DNA from: Nemertoderma westbladi
Lineage: Eukaryota; Xenacoelomorpha; Nemertodermatida; Nemertodermatidae
Direction of reading: 5' to 3'
Assembly: GCA_032718475.1 (NCBI GenBank)
Contig: JAUCBJ010007289.1
Coordinates: forward strand, 310,001 to 374,000
DNA: 64,000 nt
Each line of letters opens with the position of its first letter. Position 1 is the stretch's first letter. The translations under genes and the position numbers were made by a program. Below the pieces are notes generated by a model. It was not told the DNA's origin. It did not search any database and was given only the letters and a program-made list of their open reading frames with translations. Below, one piece after another: positions 43,301 to 52,742 of the stretch.

Positions 43301-44618
43301 GAGGGAATTTAGAGGTAACTTCAGGGAGCACAGGTGTGTCTATCACCGAAGGGGTGATTTCGAGAACAGGCCTAATTATTTCAGTCTCATCTACTATAGT
43401 AGGGAGTCTTTCTATTTTAATTATTTGGTCTGTGGGTTCTGTACTGCCTAAGTTGGTGCTATTTAGTTGCCTTCTAACAGCTGGAGGCAAATCAGGCAAT
43501 TTCTGATGGTGGAATGTTCTTTTACGTCTGCTTAGACGAGATCTATTTCCTTTGCCTTCAGTATCGGTGGTATCGCCTTCCTCAGATGATGTATATCCCT
43601 GTCTTTTGGGAGTAGATCGATTCATCATCTGCATATTACTAGCTGTTAACTGTTTATTTATGCAGTCTTGATTCTCCTGAATGTTTTCCAATTCTAATTG
43701 AGTGGTTTCTTCAGTCGCTCTCCGTTCGGCTTCTGCCACTGCCTCCGCCGCTTTTGCCTCTGCCGCTGCCTCTGCCGCTGCCGCTTTTCTTTCTGCTTCT
43801 GCAGCTGCCACTGCCGCTGCTACTGTCGCTTTTGCCTCTGCCCATGCCTCTGCCGCTGCCGCTTTTACCTCTGCCGCTGCCTCTGCCGCTGCCGCTTTTC
43901 TTTCTACTTCTGCAGCTGCCACTGCTGCTGCTACTGCCGCTGCCTTTCGGTCTTCTATACGTTTTTTCTTTACCTTTTCTTCTTGGTCTCTAGCGATGCG
44001 GAGTTGTTCATCGAATTTAGCTTGATTCGCCGCTAACATTTCCGCATCGATTGCGTCCAGCACAAGCTTGGTTCCTTCACTATTAGGGCTAAGACCATCT
44101 AACCTTCTCCTCAACTCGTCATCCCCTAAAAAACGTTGATAGTCTGACAGATAGATGTCAATGGCATCTCTCTTTTGCGGCCCCTCCGCTGTCCCTTCGC
44201 TTTCTTCTTGAGAAGAAGTGGTGTCGGCTGATTCTTCATAGGTTGGCCGCTCATCATAAACCTTATCCACCATCTTCGCTCCGCGTTCGGGCGTCCGCTC
44301 AACAGTATCCGAACTACTGGAGCTGTCGGACCGCTGAGAAATAAGTTCTTGACTCGCGGGTTGTTGCTGTTCCGCTGCTTCTTGGTCTCGCTTGACCTGA
44401 GCTCGAGTGCCTATGATAGACCTACGATGTTGGACCAGCCTCGGTTCTGTTATTACTACTGTAGGGATGACCATGCTTACAGTAGGAGGGGACTTGGACT
44501 TTGGTCTTAGACGCTCTATACTCTTAGCTGAGTCCCAGATCTTTTTAAGACCCTGTCTAACACTCATTCTAGCACTTTCTAAGAGACTATCTGACAGTGA
44601 TTGGGTTGTGTCAGACAT
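40353..44618 (-). CDS. gag-pro: Element B gag-protease fused to pol remnants
   Basis: A 1421-codon ATG-initiated frame. The N-terminus matches element A gag but lacks ~170 residues after the GAKM block. An Ala/Glu-rich expansion spans about 225-310. The DUF1759 domain is near 540-690, three knuckles lie near 840-905 (CVLCDGPHRLNAC, CYNCLRRGHQRRTC, CAKCGAKH) and the protease has ALLDSGSTGTFID near 1020. After residue ~1215 the frame jumps in phase to the RNase H end (VDQWRYCPNKFNPTDIASRG). After the integrase zinc-region start (HYSRTK) it jumps again to the pol C-terminus and ends out of the original frame. Both deletion joins keep the frame open, so a Gag-protease product is plausible. RT YxDD and integrase D,D,E are absent. 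Confidence 0.9.
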   Translation of the reverse strand: MSDTTQSLSDSLLESARMSVRQGLKKIWDSAKSIERLRPKSKSPPTVSMVIPTVVITEPRLVQHRRSIIGTRAQVKRDQEAAEQQQPASQELISQRSDSSSSSDTVERTPERGAKMVDKVYDERPTYEESADTTSSQEESEGTAEGPQKRDAIDIYLSDYQRFLGDDELRRRLDGLSPNSEGTKLVLDAIDAEMLAANQAKFDEQLRIARDQEEKVKKKRIEDRKAAAVAAAVAAAEVERKAAAAEAAAEVKAAAAEAWAEAKATVAAAVAAAEAERKAAAAEAAAEAKAAEAVAEAERRATEETTQLELENIQENQDCINKQLTASNMQMMNRSTPKRQGYTSSEEGDTTDTEGKGNRSRLSRRKRTFHHQKLPDLPPAVRRQLNSTNLGSTEPTDQIIKIERLPTIVDETEIIRPVLEITPSVIDTPVLPEVTSKFPLHSTVRESRLELQEVQQNIALEHDKLVNLQKGIPPPLVTMCHPVRSEVSHAQGVEPTRIYTASEVETPIVNPIKGNYKPVDNDIPYRPDHNPRNLYTDNSILNNTMAQESFTRQMARTEARQAVKVGEIVKFNGDEMKWLPFNEYYKDNIQNSVLSNGEKLRFLIECLEGSPKSMALKFIGHPDGLRQVWDTLNIRYGNRTNIARYLYAKLMAPRKFLSSGIIEFSDEIQEICRQLDWLGKSHEYQNSMVVGALASTLPKGGVGTRWDKKVLYMMEQQRRDPTMTDLMSFLDREVKLQLLRQSREKTLENKVSEKPVSRRRVTPVCYTDDGESQTSQGEDSGKDTDRSYYVNKMPKDQVSKSKSRPNDRREPVQKTLPTSPKRIQVRKPEERTSVHHIAQVKVSNIKPKCVLCDGPHRLNACDKFLKKSLKDRREVMWDKRLCYNCLRRGHQRRTCYSDARCAKCGAKHHILLHTEFERNSPSQVSESELHVQFSDVNDTDQSEMEGFYTDEFSDENESCYLINTTAVYRALMYEKDTDSDLTLTTSDQQPSWKAPTFNIGIREFPVVQLRVHGPQKSYIVNALLDSGSTGTFIDKELAEVIFAGQPKFRTKLNMSGIMQVWKSTVTADYYVGALSTPQDELGEHSIRSVKMVAIKNFATTQADLYNWDEDESIQHLNIPRFQTDYPGVQILIGQNAHEALETLEKRPAQPQPLQTYAVRTRVGWYLTGPSRRTLRERLLQDRVCQVSEWEDDTSEGDDPTEGTPHSSDNDNLSSNVDQWRYCPNKFNPTDIASRGATPQELTDPTDRLGEPDFLSKEDEWPPHLTPTEIRPAKGAEKVKPKTRTGGSELFEPGIDLSVLHVARDDAVDLGLPTASGSFMKIRESDWSSGTSDVSQGLSPLLQRATDHYSSWNRLCDAVIYFERCFYRHYSRTKRKPGIVFRMQRLNHPVGRLCLSEGNGGLRKLWKARFSSHDHLPNPSNI

Positions 44619-46884
44619 ATTTACTTGTACAGTTGAATGCCTACTGCTATGATTACAGCTAAAGCAAGTCTAGTAATTCAGTATCACTGTTAGCCTAGTA
44701 ATTAATTACCGATACTGCTACTCAGTGTAGCGTGATATATATATAATATATTAGAATACCGGTATGCTTATAGTATATATAACTATATAAGTATTATTAC
44801 AGACCAGGTTTATCACAGAATACCGGTATAATTTTAGCACAAATATATATAAATATATAATAGGCCTATCGGGAATACCGGTATACAGCTTACAGTTTGT
44901 AGTATATATAAGTATAATTCTGGACTAGAATTAATTACAAAGTACCGGTATAATTTCAGCCTAAATTTATAGAAATAAAGATAATAGGCCTATCGTAAAT
45001 ACCGGTATATCAATTATTTTAAATAATTGAATTTCTGAATTTTAGGGTTACTTGGTTACTTTACTTACTTTATTACCGTTATTTGAGCAGTAGTCCAACT
45101 GATATTGAGACCTAATTGTTGTATGGTAGGCCTACTATTTATAAATCGTTTGAGTTGATTTATAATATATATATACCCGTTTAATGGGTTTTGTCAATGT
45201 TGAAATAAATGTTATTATTTCTGGGGAGTAATCACTACACAAAGCGGTGCGCTTTCAGTGAAGTGTTACTTATAGGACACTAAAACAAATAATTCTAATT
45301 TACCTAAGTTACTTAATACTACAAATTACGTACGATTCGGGTTGAGATTACAATCTCTAAATAAACACAAAAATTTACAAAAAACACAAAATACGAATTT
45401 TCAGGGTAATTTTACAAGAAGTCTACAAACCAGCCTAACAAAGGGTTAGAAATCTGGTTATTACAACGGACAGGGTACTGCGGTATTTGAAAATAATAAG
45501 TAGTAGTAAATACACTGCGTTGTCCAGATAGGAAAATACCACCGCCTGACGACCTATAGCCGTATCGCTATAGGTTCTACGTTATGTATCACGGAGTGTT
45601 CCTACCTAGAAGCTAATAGAGCTAATCGAACGTGCCTATCAACCACTTTACAACACAAATATAATGCCTACACTAATTACTTCCGGAAAGCACTGTACAC
45701 TAAACCCTAAATTAGGTACGAGTACTTGTACAACAGATAATCAGTAGTTAAATATACTTGAACAGCTAAAAGAACCACGGCATCTGCTGGAGTGACCGGT
45801 GCACAAAATCACCAGTCTTTACCTACGCCAAGCAGCCCGTGTAGTACCGGGGTTAATTTAACTATAGCGGTATGTATAACAAACACAATTATTGTAGGAA
45901 CAAACTTGGGGAATGAATGTTGCGAATAATCGCATAAACTCTGAATAATAAATATTACGCTACGCGTACAAACTACTCAAACAAAATGCAGACCGAACAC
46001 TGACAGACTACTATCAAGCCTAAACAAACTACGGTATATGCAGACTCCGAAATAATTAGGTAGTATGCGTTCTAACCCAGTAGTACGACTTATTCTTTAG
46101 TTGGGGGTTTACCTTACAGCATTCGCTGCTCCTACTTCCTAACCGTTCTTTATCGGACAAGTGATCTACACACGCTGCAATCCGTTCAGACCCAATAACA
46201 GCCAGACAACTATCCAGCCTACAAATTATCTAAATAAAATTATACGCTACCCGTACAGACTTACACAAACAAAGTACAGACTAAACGATGGCAGACTACT
46301 CTCAAGCCTAAATAAACTACAGGACATGCAGACTCCGAAATAATTAGGTAGTATGCGTTCTAACCCAGTAGTATGACTTATTCTTTAATTGGGGGTTTAC
46401 CTTACAGCATTCGCTGCCCCTACTTCCTAACCGTTCTTTATCGGACAGGTGATCTACACACACTGCAATCCGTTCAGACTTAACAGCAATCAGACAACAG
46501 CTCAGCCTACAAATTGTCTGTACAATCTGATCAGGCTTACACGTCTTCTGTTCAATACTGGCCTACTAACAAATAAAACTGACAGAAATAGGCCTAAGTA
46601 AAATCCCAATAAAAACCAGGCGTCCCCGATTAATTATTAAGACCTACTGGTATAATAATCCAAATCGAATAATACTAATGTACTTATACGGGAAGTACCG
46701 GTTAGGACTGTTAGGCCTACGGACCTACAGAAGTACCGGTTCTGGCAGTTGGGCCTACGGGCCTACGGCAGTACCGGTTCTGGCAGTTGGGCCTACTGAC
46801 CTACAGATGTACCGTTCAGGTTTACCGGTTGACCGGTACTTTCAACTTTATTGCTTACTGCAATAAAGAAGCAATATCCTTTAT
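44619..46884 (-). other. Element B 5' leader
   Basis: Homologue of 30076-32427. It shares the ACCGGTAT motifs, the ~300-bp tandem duplication (about 46010-46230 and 46310-46520), three copies of the 38-bp repeat (46708-46815) and the 9-bp-stem hairpin at 46846-46868 next to the LTR. No TGG primer site adjoins the LTR. Confidence 0.7.
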
Positions 46885-48122
46885 TGTTCGCGCTTTCAGA
46901 CCTTTGGCAGTTTAACCCGCCAAATTAGGATGTCTTCTAGATAATAAATCGCTTTAGCCTCTAACAAGTATTTGATTCACTACACTAGTTGAAACCAATC
47001 TGTGCGCGATCATTCACCCGTTGGATATACCCGGGAGATTGATTTCGACAGCTTAATCTTATTGCTATGTAAGCCTAATGTATTATTCGACTGACAGTAT
47101 TATATAATCTCTGACAATATTATTCACCTTCGGGGAATATTAACAGTTCCTTTAGGACGTGGCGCTCTATCTATATAAACAGAGTTATGACTTAAACTAC
47201 TCACAACGATATGGCTCAGTTATAATTCACATATATGTCGCATTCTTTAGGAAATGCTTCTTTATCAGTTTCACTCATACACAATGCTGCACAATACTGC
47301 ACACTAATCTGCCGATCTTCACTGATTTTAGTCACAAATAAAAGGAACACAGACTGGCTCATGTAGGGTCTATCAAATAACATTAGATTCACTTCAAACC
47401 ACTTTAACATAAGTCACAATCGTTATATGTAACCCTTCTCTCTTACCTTCGGTATATCAAGAATATTGGGTTTTCGGGGTTATTTCTCGTTATTCCAATA
47501 TAATAATTCATCAACAAATATAATGAATAACCGACAGCAAAATCAGTAAAGTTAAGGTATAAATGATTTGGTATGGTATGCCGCATTTATGGATGTTATG
47601 CAGGTCGATAAAGGATATATGTCCTTATAATTAAGCCTACTAGTGTAAGGCTAAAGCAGAAAAGCACAAAATACTCTAAAGCCGTTCTTCCTGGCTTAGA
47701 ATCACTAACAACACTGATAAGAATAACTATAAGAATACCAGCTACCCTTATTCCACGAAGCTCCCGTCCAACACAGAGGATGAGCATTGAGATAGGAAAA
47801 TTCAGTTCAGTAGCTCTGTGATAGGTCAAAATCAAAGCCAACTCAAATCCTATTGGCAGATACAGAAAGCTGCAACGTGGCAATATCAGCCGTTAGCCGT
47901 CGTCATGGTAGCGACACTGTTTTCAAGAGTATCGAGCTTTTTACGTCATGAAATTGCAGATTATGTCCTCTAAAGTACAAATACAGTTCAAATACAGAAG
48001 AAATGACTTTTATGTCCTCTAAAACACCAGTACAGCAAGGACACGGCCTTTTTATGCCTGGCAAACCAACTACAGAGTACTTTAAGGGAAAATAACCGGT
48101 TAATGACGCAAAAGCTTTTACA
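46885..48122 (-). repeat. Element B 5' LTR (1238 bp)
   Basis: Direct copy of 36005-37242 with identical length and termini. The short ORFs inside both LTRs are not conserved between A and B and are not called as genes. Confidence 0.95.
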
Positions 48123-48925
48123 CTCGTCTCTACTTCACCAGCAGTGCCCACTGAATCTTAATCTGCGTTCACGGAGGGTGGTTGATACAGGTGGTATGGT
48201 ATTGTACCATAAAGCTCGGCGTTTGTCATGTGTTGTCTCCAGCTGATGTTTAGGGCTGCCCTTAGTAGTCTTGTGTAGCAACCATCAATTCGTTGTTCAA
48301 GTGATTTAGTCAGTGTCCAGGTCTCACCCCCGTATAAAAACACACTTTCAACTGTGGCTCGAAAGAACTTAGTCTTCAGGTTCCTGGAGAGATCTGATTT
48401 CCAGAAGGTATCCATTTTTGATAGAGCTACCCAAGCCTTTGCTTTCCTAACTTCTATGTCCTTTTTGCTACTCTCTATCCATGATCCAAGGTACTGGAAG
48501 TCATCAACCTTCCTTAGTTGATTATTATCAATGGTTGTCAAGTTCCCATCAACATTAAAGGTCATGTATTCGGTCTTTGTAGCATTTATATGCAATCCAA
48601 CCTCCTTAGCAGCCCTCTCCACTTTATTTAGTAGAAGCTGTGCATCTGCTAGGGTATTAGAGAGCAGGGCGATTTCATCCGCAAAGTCGGTGTCTGTGAC
48701 TGTAGTTTCCGGATATCTACTACTTCTGCGTTCTTGAAGTGTGAATCCCAGATCTTCACCCTTTGTGGCCGTCCTCATTGCGTAATCCAGCACAATTACA
48801 AATAGTAATGGTGCTAATGTGTCACCTTGCAGTACGCCAGCCAGGATTGAGAAAAACTCAGTTTCACCATCTGGTGACACTGCGACATCTCTCTATCATT
48901 CGCATGAAAATCCTAATTTCCTATT
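48123..48925 (-). pseudogene. LINE D reverse transcriptase core (split by B and a PLE)
   Basis: The minus strand encodes SPDGETEFFSILAGVLQGDTL, a DTDFADEI catalytic block (FADE in place of the usual FADD) and the thumb region to SWRQHMTNAELYGTIP. The sequence then continues with stops to 48123, where element B interrupts it. The 5' side is cut at 48926 by the Penelope-like element. It carries in-frame stops and frameshifts and is dead. Confidence 0.8.
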
Positions 48926-48967
48926 CTATAACATTAATAATAATAATTAAATGCTTGAGTTAATACA

Positions 48968-49137
48968 ATTATTTTATTCTTTAATTGTCAAGCTGAAGTA
49001 AAAAACCTTACCGGTAGGTATGCCAGTACAGTACGATACAAATACTAAAATAAAAAAGCAACTGACCATTAGACGTTGCATGCAATCAGTAATCAGCTGA
49101 CGGCTGTCAGCTGATCAGTAGGTTTCGCCCCAATGGG
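48968..49137. repeat. 170-bp inverted repeat, left arm
   Basis: Pairs with 49789-49958. Contains the internal palindrome CAGCTGACGGCTGTCAGCTG and a GTTTCGCCCCAATGGG end. It corresponds to the pseudo-LTR of the Penelope-like element. Confidence 0.9.
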
Positions 49138-49234
49138 GGCTTTCTCAAGTAGCTAGTGCTAGAAAGGAGACAATAGATAGAAGTTCCCAAGGGAGACGGG
49201 ACGGTAAAGTGAAACAAGGTAGAAGTGTATCCGT

Positions 49235-49788
49235 CTAACCACTGGGAAGCAGCACCTCAAACTTGCGCCAATCACGTTTCTGCTTGTTAATAGCTGGCTG
49301 GCGAGTGCGTATATAAAACATTTCTAGTTTTTGCAGGACAGGACGCAAAGGGTGCCGTGCAATAACCTTGAAGTGTTTGAACAACTCTCGCCAGTCAGTC
49401 AACCAACGTGTGTTGGGCTCCCCGCGGTGCGTCATGATATGGTTGTGAACTGTCTTGCCTTGTTCACTACCATCATTGGCCGACCCGTCTTGATGCTGTC
49501 TAACGCGTTCAAATAAGTGTTGGATGGTATGTCCAACATATTCCCCCTTACAAGAGGGACAAGCAAATGAATACACGACGTTAGAAGCCAGAATATCGGG
49601 AACCGGATGTTTCAATGATGGCAGTGATTGGCGCAGTTTGGCAGTTGTGTAAACAAACCGCACTGGCCGTGCGCAAGATCTCGGTACTAGACCACGTAGC
49701 CTACGAACGAAAAGTTCGGTAGCCCGACCGCGGTACGCAAACTTACAGATGATAGGCCTGGGATTATCTACGGGTGCTGTAACGGGTG
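49235..49788 (-). pseudogene. Penelope-like C-terminus with GIY-YIG endonuclease
   Basis: The open minus frame begins at the inverted-repeat border and ends at 49235. The start is the RT-to-endonuclease linker (IICKFAYRGRATELFVRRLR). The GIY-YIG module follows: NVVYSFACPSCKGEYVGHT holds the two tyrosine strands and the CxxC of Penelope endonucleases, then LFERVRQH (catalytic Arg), a VHNHIMTH histidine block, and KLEMFYIRTRQPAIN with the catalytic Glu. The endonuclease nicks target DNA during retrotransposition. The reverse transcriptase is missing, so this copy is dead. Confidence 0.85.
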
Positions 49789-49958
49789 CCCATTGGGGCG
49801 AAACCTACTGATCAGCTGACAGCCGTCAGCTGATTACTGATTGCATGCAACGTCTAATGGTCAGTTGCTTTTTTATTTTAGTATTTGTATCGTACTGTAC
49901 TGGCATACCTACCGGTAAGGTTTTTTACTTCAGCTTGACAATTAAAGAATAAAATAAT
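49789..49958. repeat. 170-bp inverted repeat, right arm
   Basis: Reverse complement of 48968-49137. The two arms plus the ~650-bp middle could form a large foldback. Confidence 0.9.
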
Positions 49959-49970
49959 CTATAACATTAA

Positions 49971-51125
49971 CCAGGAATTGCAGAATATGACGACTGCTTG
50001 GCAGATAATTGACTGTCCCTCAATCTCACGAAAAAATAATACATCCTTAACTAATCAATTCTTACAGAAATTTTACAAAATTAAAAATAATATAAATCAT
50101 AAAATAAAATTTCTGATGCTACTAAATTATTAGGGGTCTCCAAAGCTCTCCAAAACAATGGGAATATTTTACAAACTTAGAAACCTATTTTCCCCCAACA
50201 GTATATACTCCAGTCCCTGGCTTTAGACCCCGTAGGAATTTTGGGGTGGACGGGGTTTCTCACCGAATCCTAGTTGGACATACATATATGGGTGAAAAAA
50301 ACTTGGGTAGACTTTCTGGTTCCTGGGCGTAAGTTTTTTATAGCCATTTGTTTTGTGCGTCCGTGAGCTGTTCACAATTTCAAAAATTGTGGCGATTTGA
50401 GTATTTACTATGACAGTTTCCAACGTAACATAATAATACACTTTAAAAATTGTGGTGAAAGTGGTAAAACATACCAGCGAATTTTTGCGTTATACGCCAC
50501 ATAATATACAGTACCTGTTTTTTAATACATTGTGAAAAGATCCAATTATTTCATGTAATAATGTTACCTATACATATTTTCTATGCTGTGCAAGTAAATA
50601 CATTGTGTTCTAGAATACTAGCTACTAATTTATAGCTATTAATAAAATTTGTTACATCATTTTAAGTATTTATTTTTAACATCATTTTAAGTATTTATTT
50701 TAAACATAAATCATTAATTTAACATAAAAACAGAAAGCAAAAGTTCTTGGTCTCACCGATAATGTTCGTTAAATGGTATTTATGCTAATTATTTCTGTTA
50801 CTGCACATCTTTCGCTATATTTTTCAATAAGAAATATTACAGAATTGTTCTAGAACAATTTACAAACACATTATATTAAAGCAAATATATGTTATTAAAA
50901 AATCATTAAAAAATCATATGTGGCATATAATGCAAAAGTACCAGTAGCTAACAAAACTGTGTTAGCTACAGTTTCATATTGTTTGATACGGGTATATATA
51001 TTTTATACGTAAGAATGCCCTTCATATTTTATTTATAATGTAGAAAGAAGGTGTTAAAAGTACAGTACATATAATAAATAATATAATTATTTATCTTGTT
51101 GAACATCGAACAGTTTTTTTTTCAA
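49971..51125. other. A/T-rich non-coding
   Basis: The first ~60 bp may still be LINE D. The rest is A/T-rich with a doublet ACATCATTTTAAGTATTTATTT at about 50655-50705. No supported gene; it may contain the promoter or an intron for the exon at 51126. Confidence 0.4.
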
Positions 51126-51569
51126 ATGGGAGACAACAAGGAACTTGTTGGACTACAACTTTGCAGAACTACAACATTAATTCGAGATGGTTTTGGGACA
51201 TCAATTGTTTGTGATGCTTCACGGTGTGTTATCTGTCAACATGTTAGGTTAGGGGGTTCAGGGGACAATATCACAGTTACCGGAACAACCGAAGGTAGAA
51301 AGAAAATAATAGCAGCCGCACAAATCCGAAAAGATATCGTTTTGAAAAGGATAAATTATCTGGGATTAGACTCTGAGTTTGTATATCATTGCAACAATGA
51401 GTGTTACAAATTATACACATTAAAGAAAACACTTCTAAAAAAACAAAGAGAACCGGAAGTGATAGAGGAAACCAACGGAAAAGAAAATGAGTCTGTTCCA
51501 AGTCCAACTAAAAGGCTCAGGTCCGAAATCGCCTCACGTCACCAAGGGTCATTTCCTAAAGACGACCCC
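51126..51569 (+). CDS. Putative zinc-binding protein, exon cut by element C
   Basis: An ATG-initiated frame (MGDNKELVGLQLCRTTTLIR) with a cysteine/histidine arrangement CVICQHVR ... YHCNNECYK, spaced by a GRKKIIAAAQIRKDIVLKRI helix. This pattern (CxxC, GR-x-KI-x-AA-x-x-RKD, YH-x3-CYK-x-YT) looks like a recurring zinc-binding N-terminal module of uncharacterised invertebrate proteins, but I cannot name it. A basic stretch TKRLRSE suggests nuclear localisation. The frame runs into the LTR at 51570, so the last ~13 codons of the open frame are LTR sequence. Upstream control is unknown. Confidence 0.5.
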
Positions 51570-52103
51570 TGTGACGGGATCCAAGGGGGATCCCGGTTTA
51601 TCCGGTTTTAGTTCACGCGTCCCCGCCGTCTATAAAGAGTGAATAAGTTCGTGCTGTTTGTCGTATATAATATGATATGCAGGTATAGATATAGATATAG
51701 ATATATTGTCGTATACGGAAGGCGGGATACGGTAACTAAAGTCCCGGTCCTTCCCTATCTAAAACTATGTAACCTAATCTAGCACCGGTATTGCACTGAG
51801 ATAACTGAACTGATATGATTACAGGTTACTGGTTATATTGCACGGTGGCCTTATTGCTACTCAATCGATGCCTTTCCCCCCTCTGATTGGTTGATACCCT
51901 TGTTGGCGCCCTTTGGAGTGTTCCCGTTCACTCCACCTATTCTCTCTGGGTTAGGGGTTTGGCCCCTGACCCTCATTGTGTGCTTCTCCTTCCCATTCTC
52001 ATTGGGATGGCACAAGTTGGTTAATTACCCAATCTCGTGGCTCCCAATATTGCTTATCGGCTTATAACTTTATGGGGTGTTAGCGGGATTGAATAAGCTA
52101 ACA
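51570..52103 (-). repeat. Element C 3' LTR (534 bp, single copy seen)
   Basis: On the plus strand it starts TGTGACGGGATCC and ends GCTAACA (TG/CA ends). The adjacent GGGGGGGAG on the minus strand is a textbook polypurine tract and sets this border. The outer border at 51570 is chosen from the TG and the break in the flanking coding frame. A TTTATAGA box on the minus strand near 51640 could be its promoter. No partner LTR occurs before 64000. Confidence 0.65.
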
Positions 52104-52112
52104 CTCCCCCCC
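52104..52112 (-). promoter_or_regulatory. Polypurine tract of element C
   Basis: GGGGGGGAG on the minus strand directly before the LTR TGTTAGC. It would prime plus-strand DNA synthesis. Next to it is a hairpin with 11-bp arms (ATGCTATCTTC/GAAGATAGCAT, about 52113-52141). Confidence 0.7.
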
Positions 52113-52742
52113 ATGCTATCTTCCCGGTAAGAAGATAGCATCAACCAAAAAGTGCGCTACAATCCCTGAAGTGCTGCTACCCTGTGTGCCTGGCGTCTCA
52201 TGTCGGGCCGATCGCGCTCACCTCTCACGCAACTTTTGTTTCCCCAACACTTCCGCCCTATCTCTTCTTCACTCTCATCCTAACTCTCTCATACATTCGG
52301 ACCTCCTCGTCCCTTACTCAGTCTCTTATTCTCCCCCCCCCCCCACACTAGAATTGCGTCCGCACTCTCTCTGTACTTCGCACTATTACTCTGTCCCTCA
52401 ACCCTACTTCGACTGCCTCATCCCTTCAGACGAATCTCCCCCCCCCCCCCCCCTCTTGTGCCGTCGCACTCAAGAAGTGTGAAATTGTCTGGTGTCTCGT
52501 CCATAGTGCCATAGTCAGTTATCCCCCAGTCCCAGTAGCTAATTGAGAAAGGTTGTATGACTATAGTACTTACTCCCATCGTATATTCGTAGATTACTAA
52601 TTACTACGTACGTACATACAAATTGCACTTATATGATTATTTGCATTAATTAAATTTGTACTTAATAGTTCGTACGTCCCACGCGGCGCCTTCCAGGCGC
52701 ACCACGTCCCAGTCTCAGTCTCTATCCCTCGACTTTGGGAAC
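52113..52742 (-). other. Element C 3' untranslated region
   Basis: Pyrimidine-rich on the plus strand (purine-rich in the transcript) with two long C runs at about 52330-52344 and 52438-52452. No ORF on the element strand. Confidence 0.5.

Larger units (their letters stand above)
36005..48122 (-). mobile_element. Element B: 12.1 kb deleted BEL/Pao LTR element
   Basis: Direct LTRs of equal length (1238 bp, two differences noticed) and target duplication CTCGT mark a very recent insertion. It is homologous to element A along leader, gag-protease, spacer and ORF2/ORF3 ends. It lacks the RT, the first part of RNase H, nearly all of integrase, most of ORF3 and part of ORF2. It still encodes a complete gag-protease frame. 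It cannot make its own RT or integrase, so it must have been mobilised in trans if these deletions predate insertion. Confidence 0.92.
48938..49958 (-). mobile_element. 5'-truncated Penelope-like element with inverted end repeats
   Basis: Flanked by a 12-bp direct repeat CTATAACATTAA (48926-48937 and 49959-49970), which is a target duplication. It has 170-bp inverted arms at 48968-49137 and 49789-49958 with no mismatch that I can see. Between the arms lies a GIY-YIG frame; RT is absent. Penelope-like elements are known for pseudo-LTRs that may be inverted and for 5' truncation. A short TAATAATAATTAAAT tail precedes the left arm. Confidence 0.85.

Noticed and set aside
48968-49137. Hammerhead ribozyme in the Penelope-like pseudo-LTR
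   Set aside because: The palindrome beside a GTTTC/GAAAC looked suggestive, but the CTGANGA core is absent on both strands.
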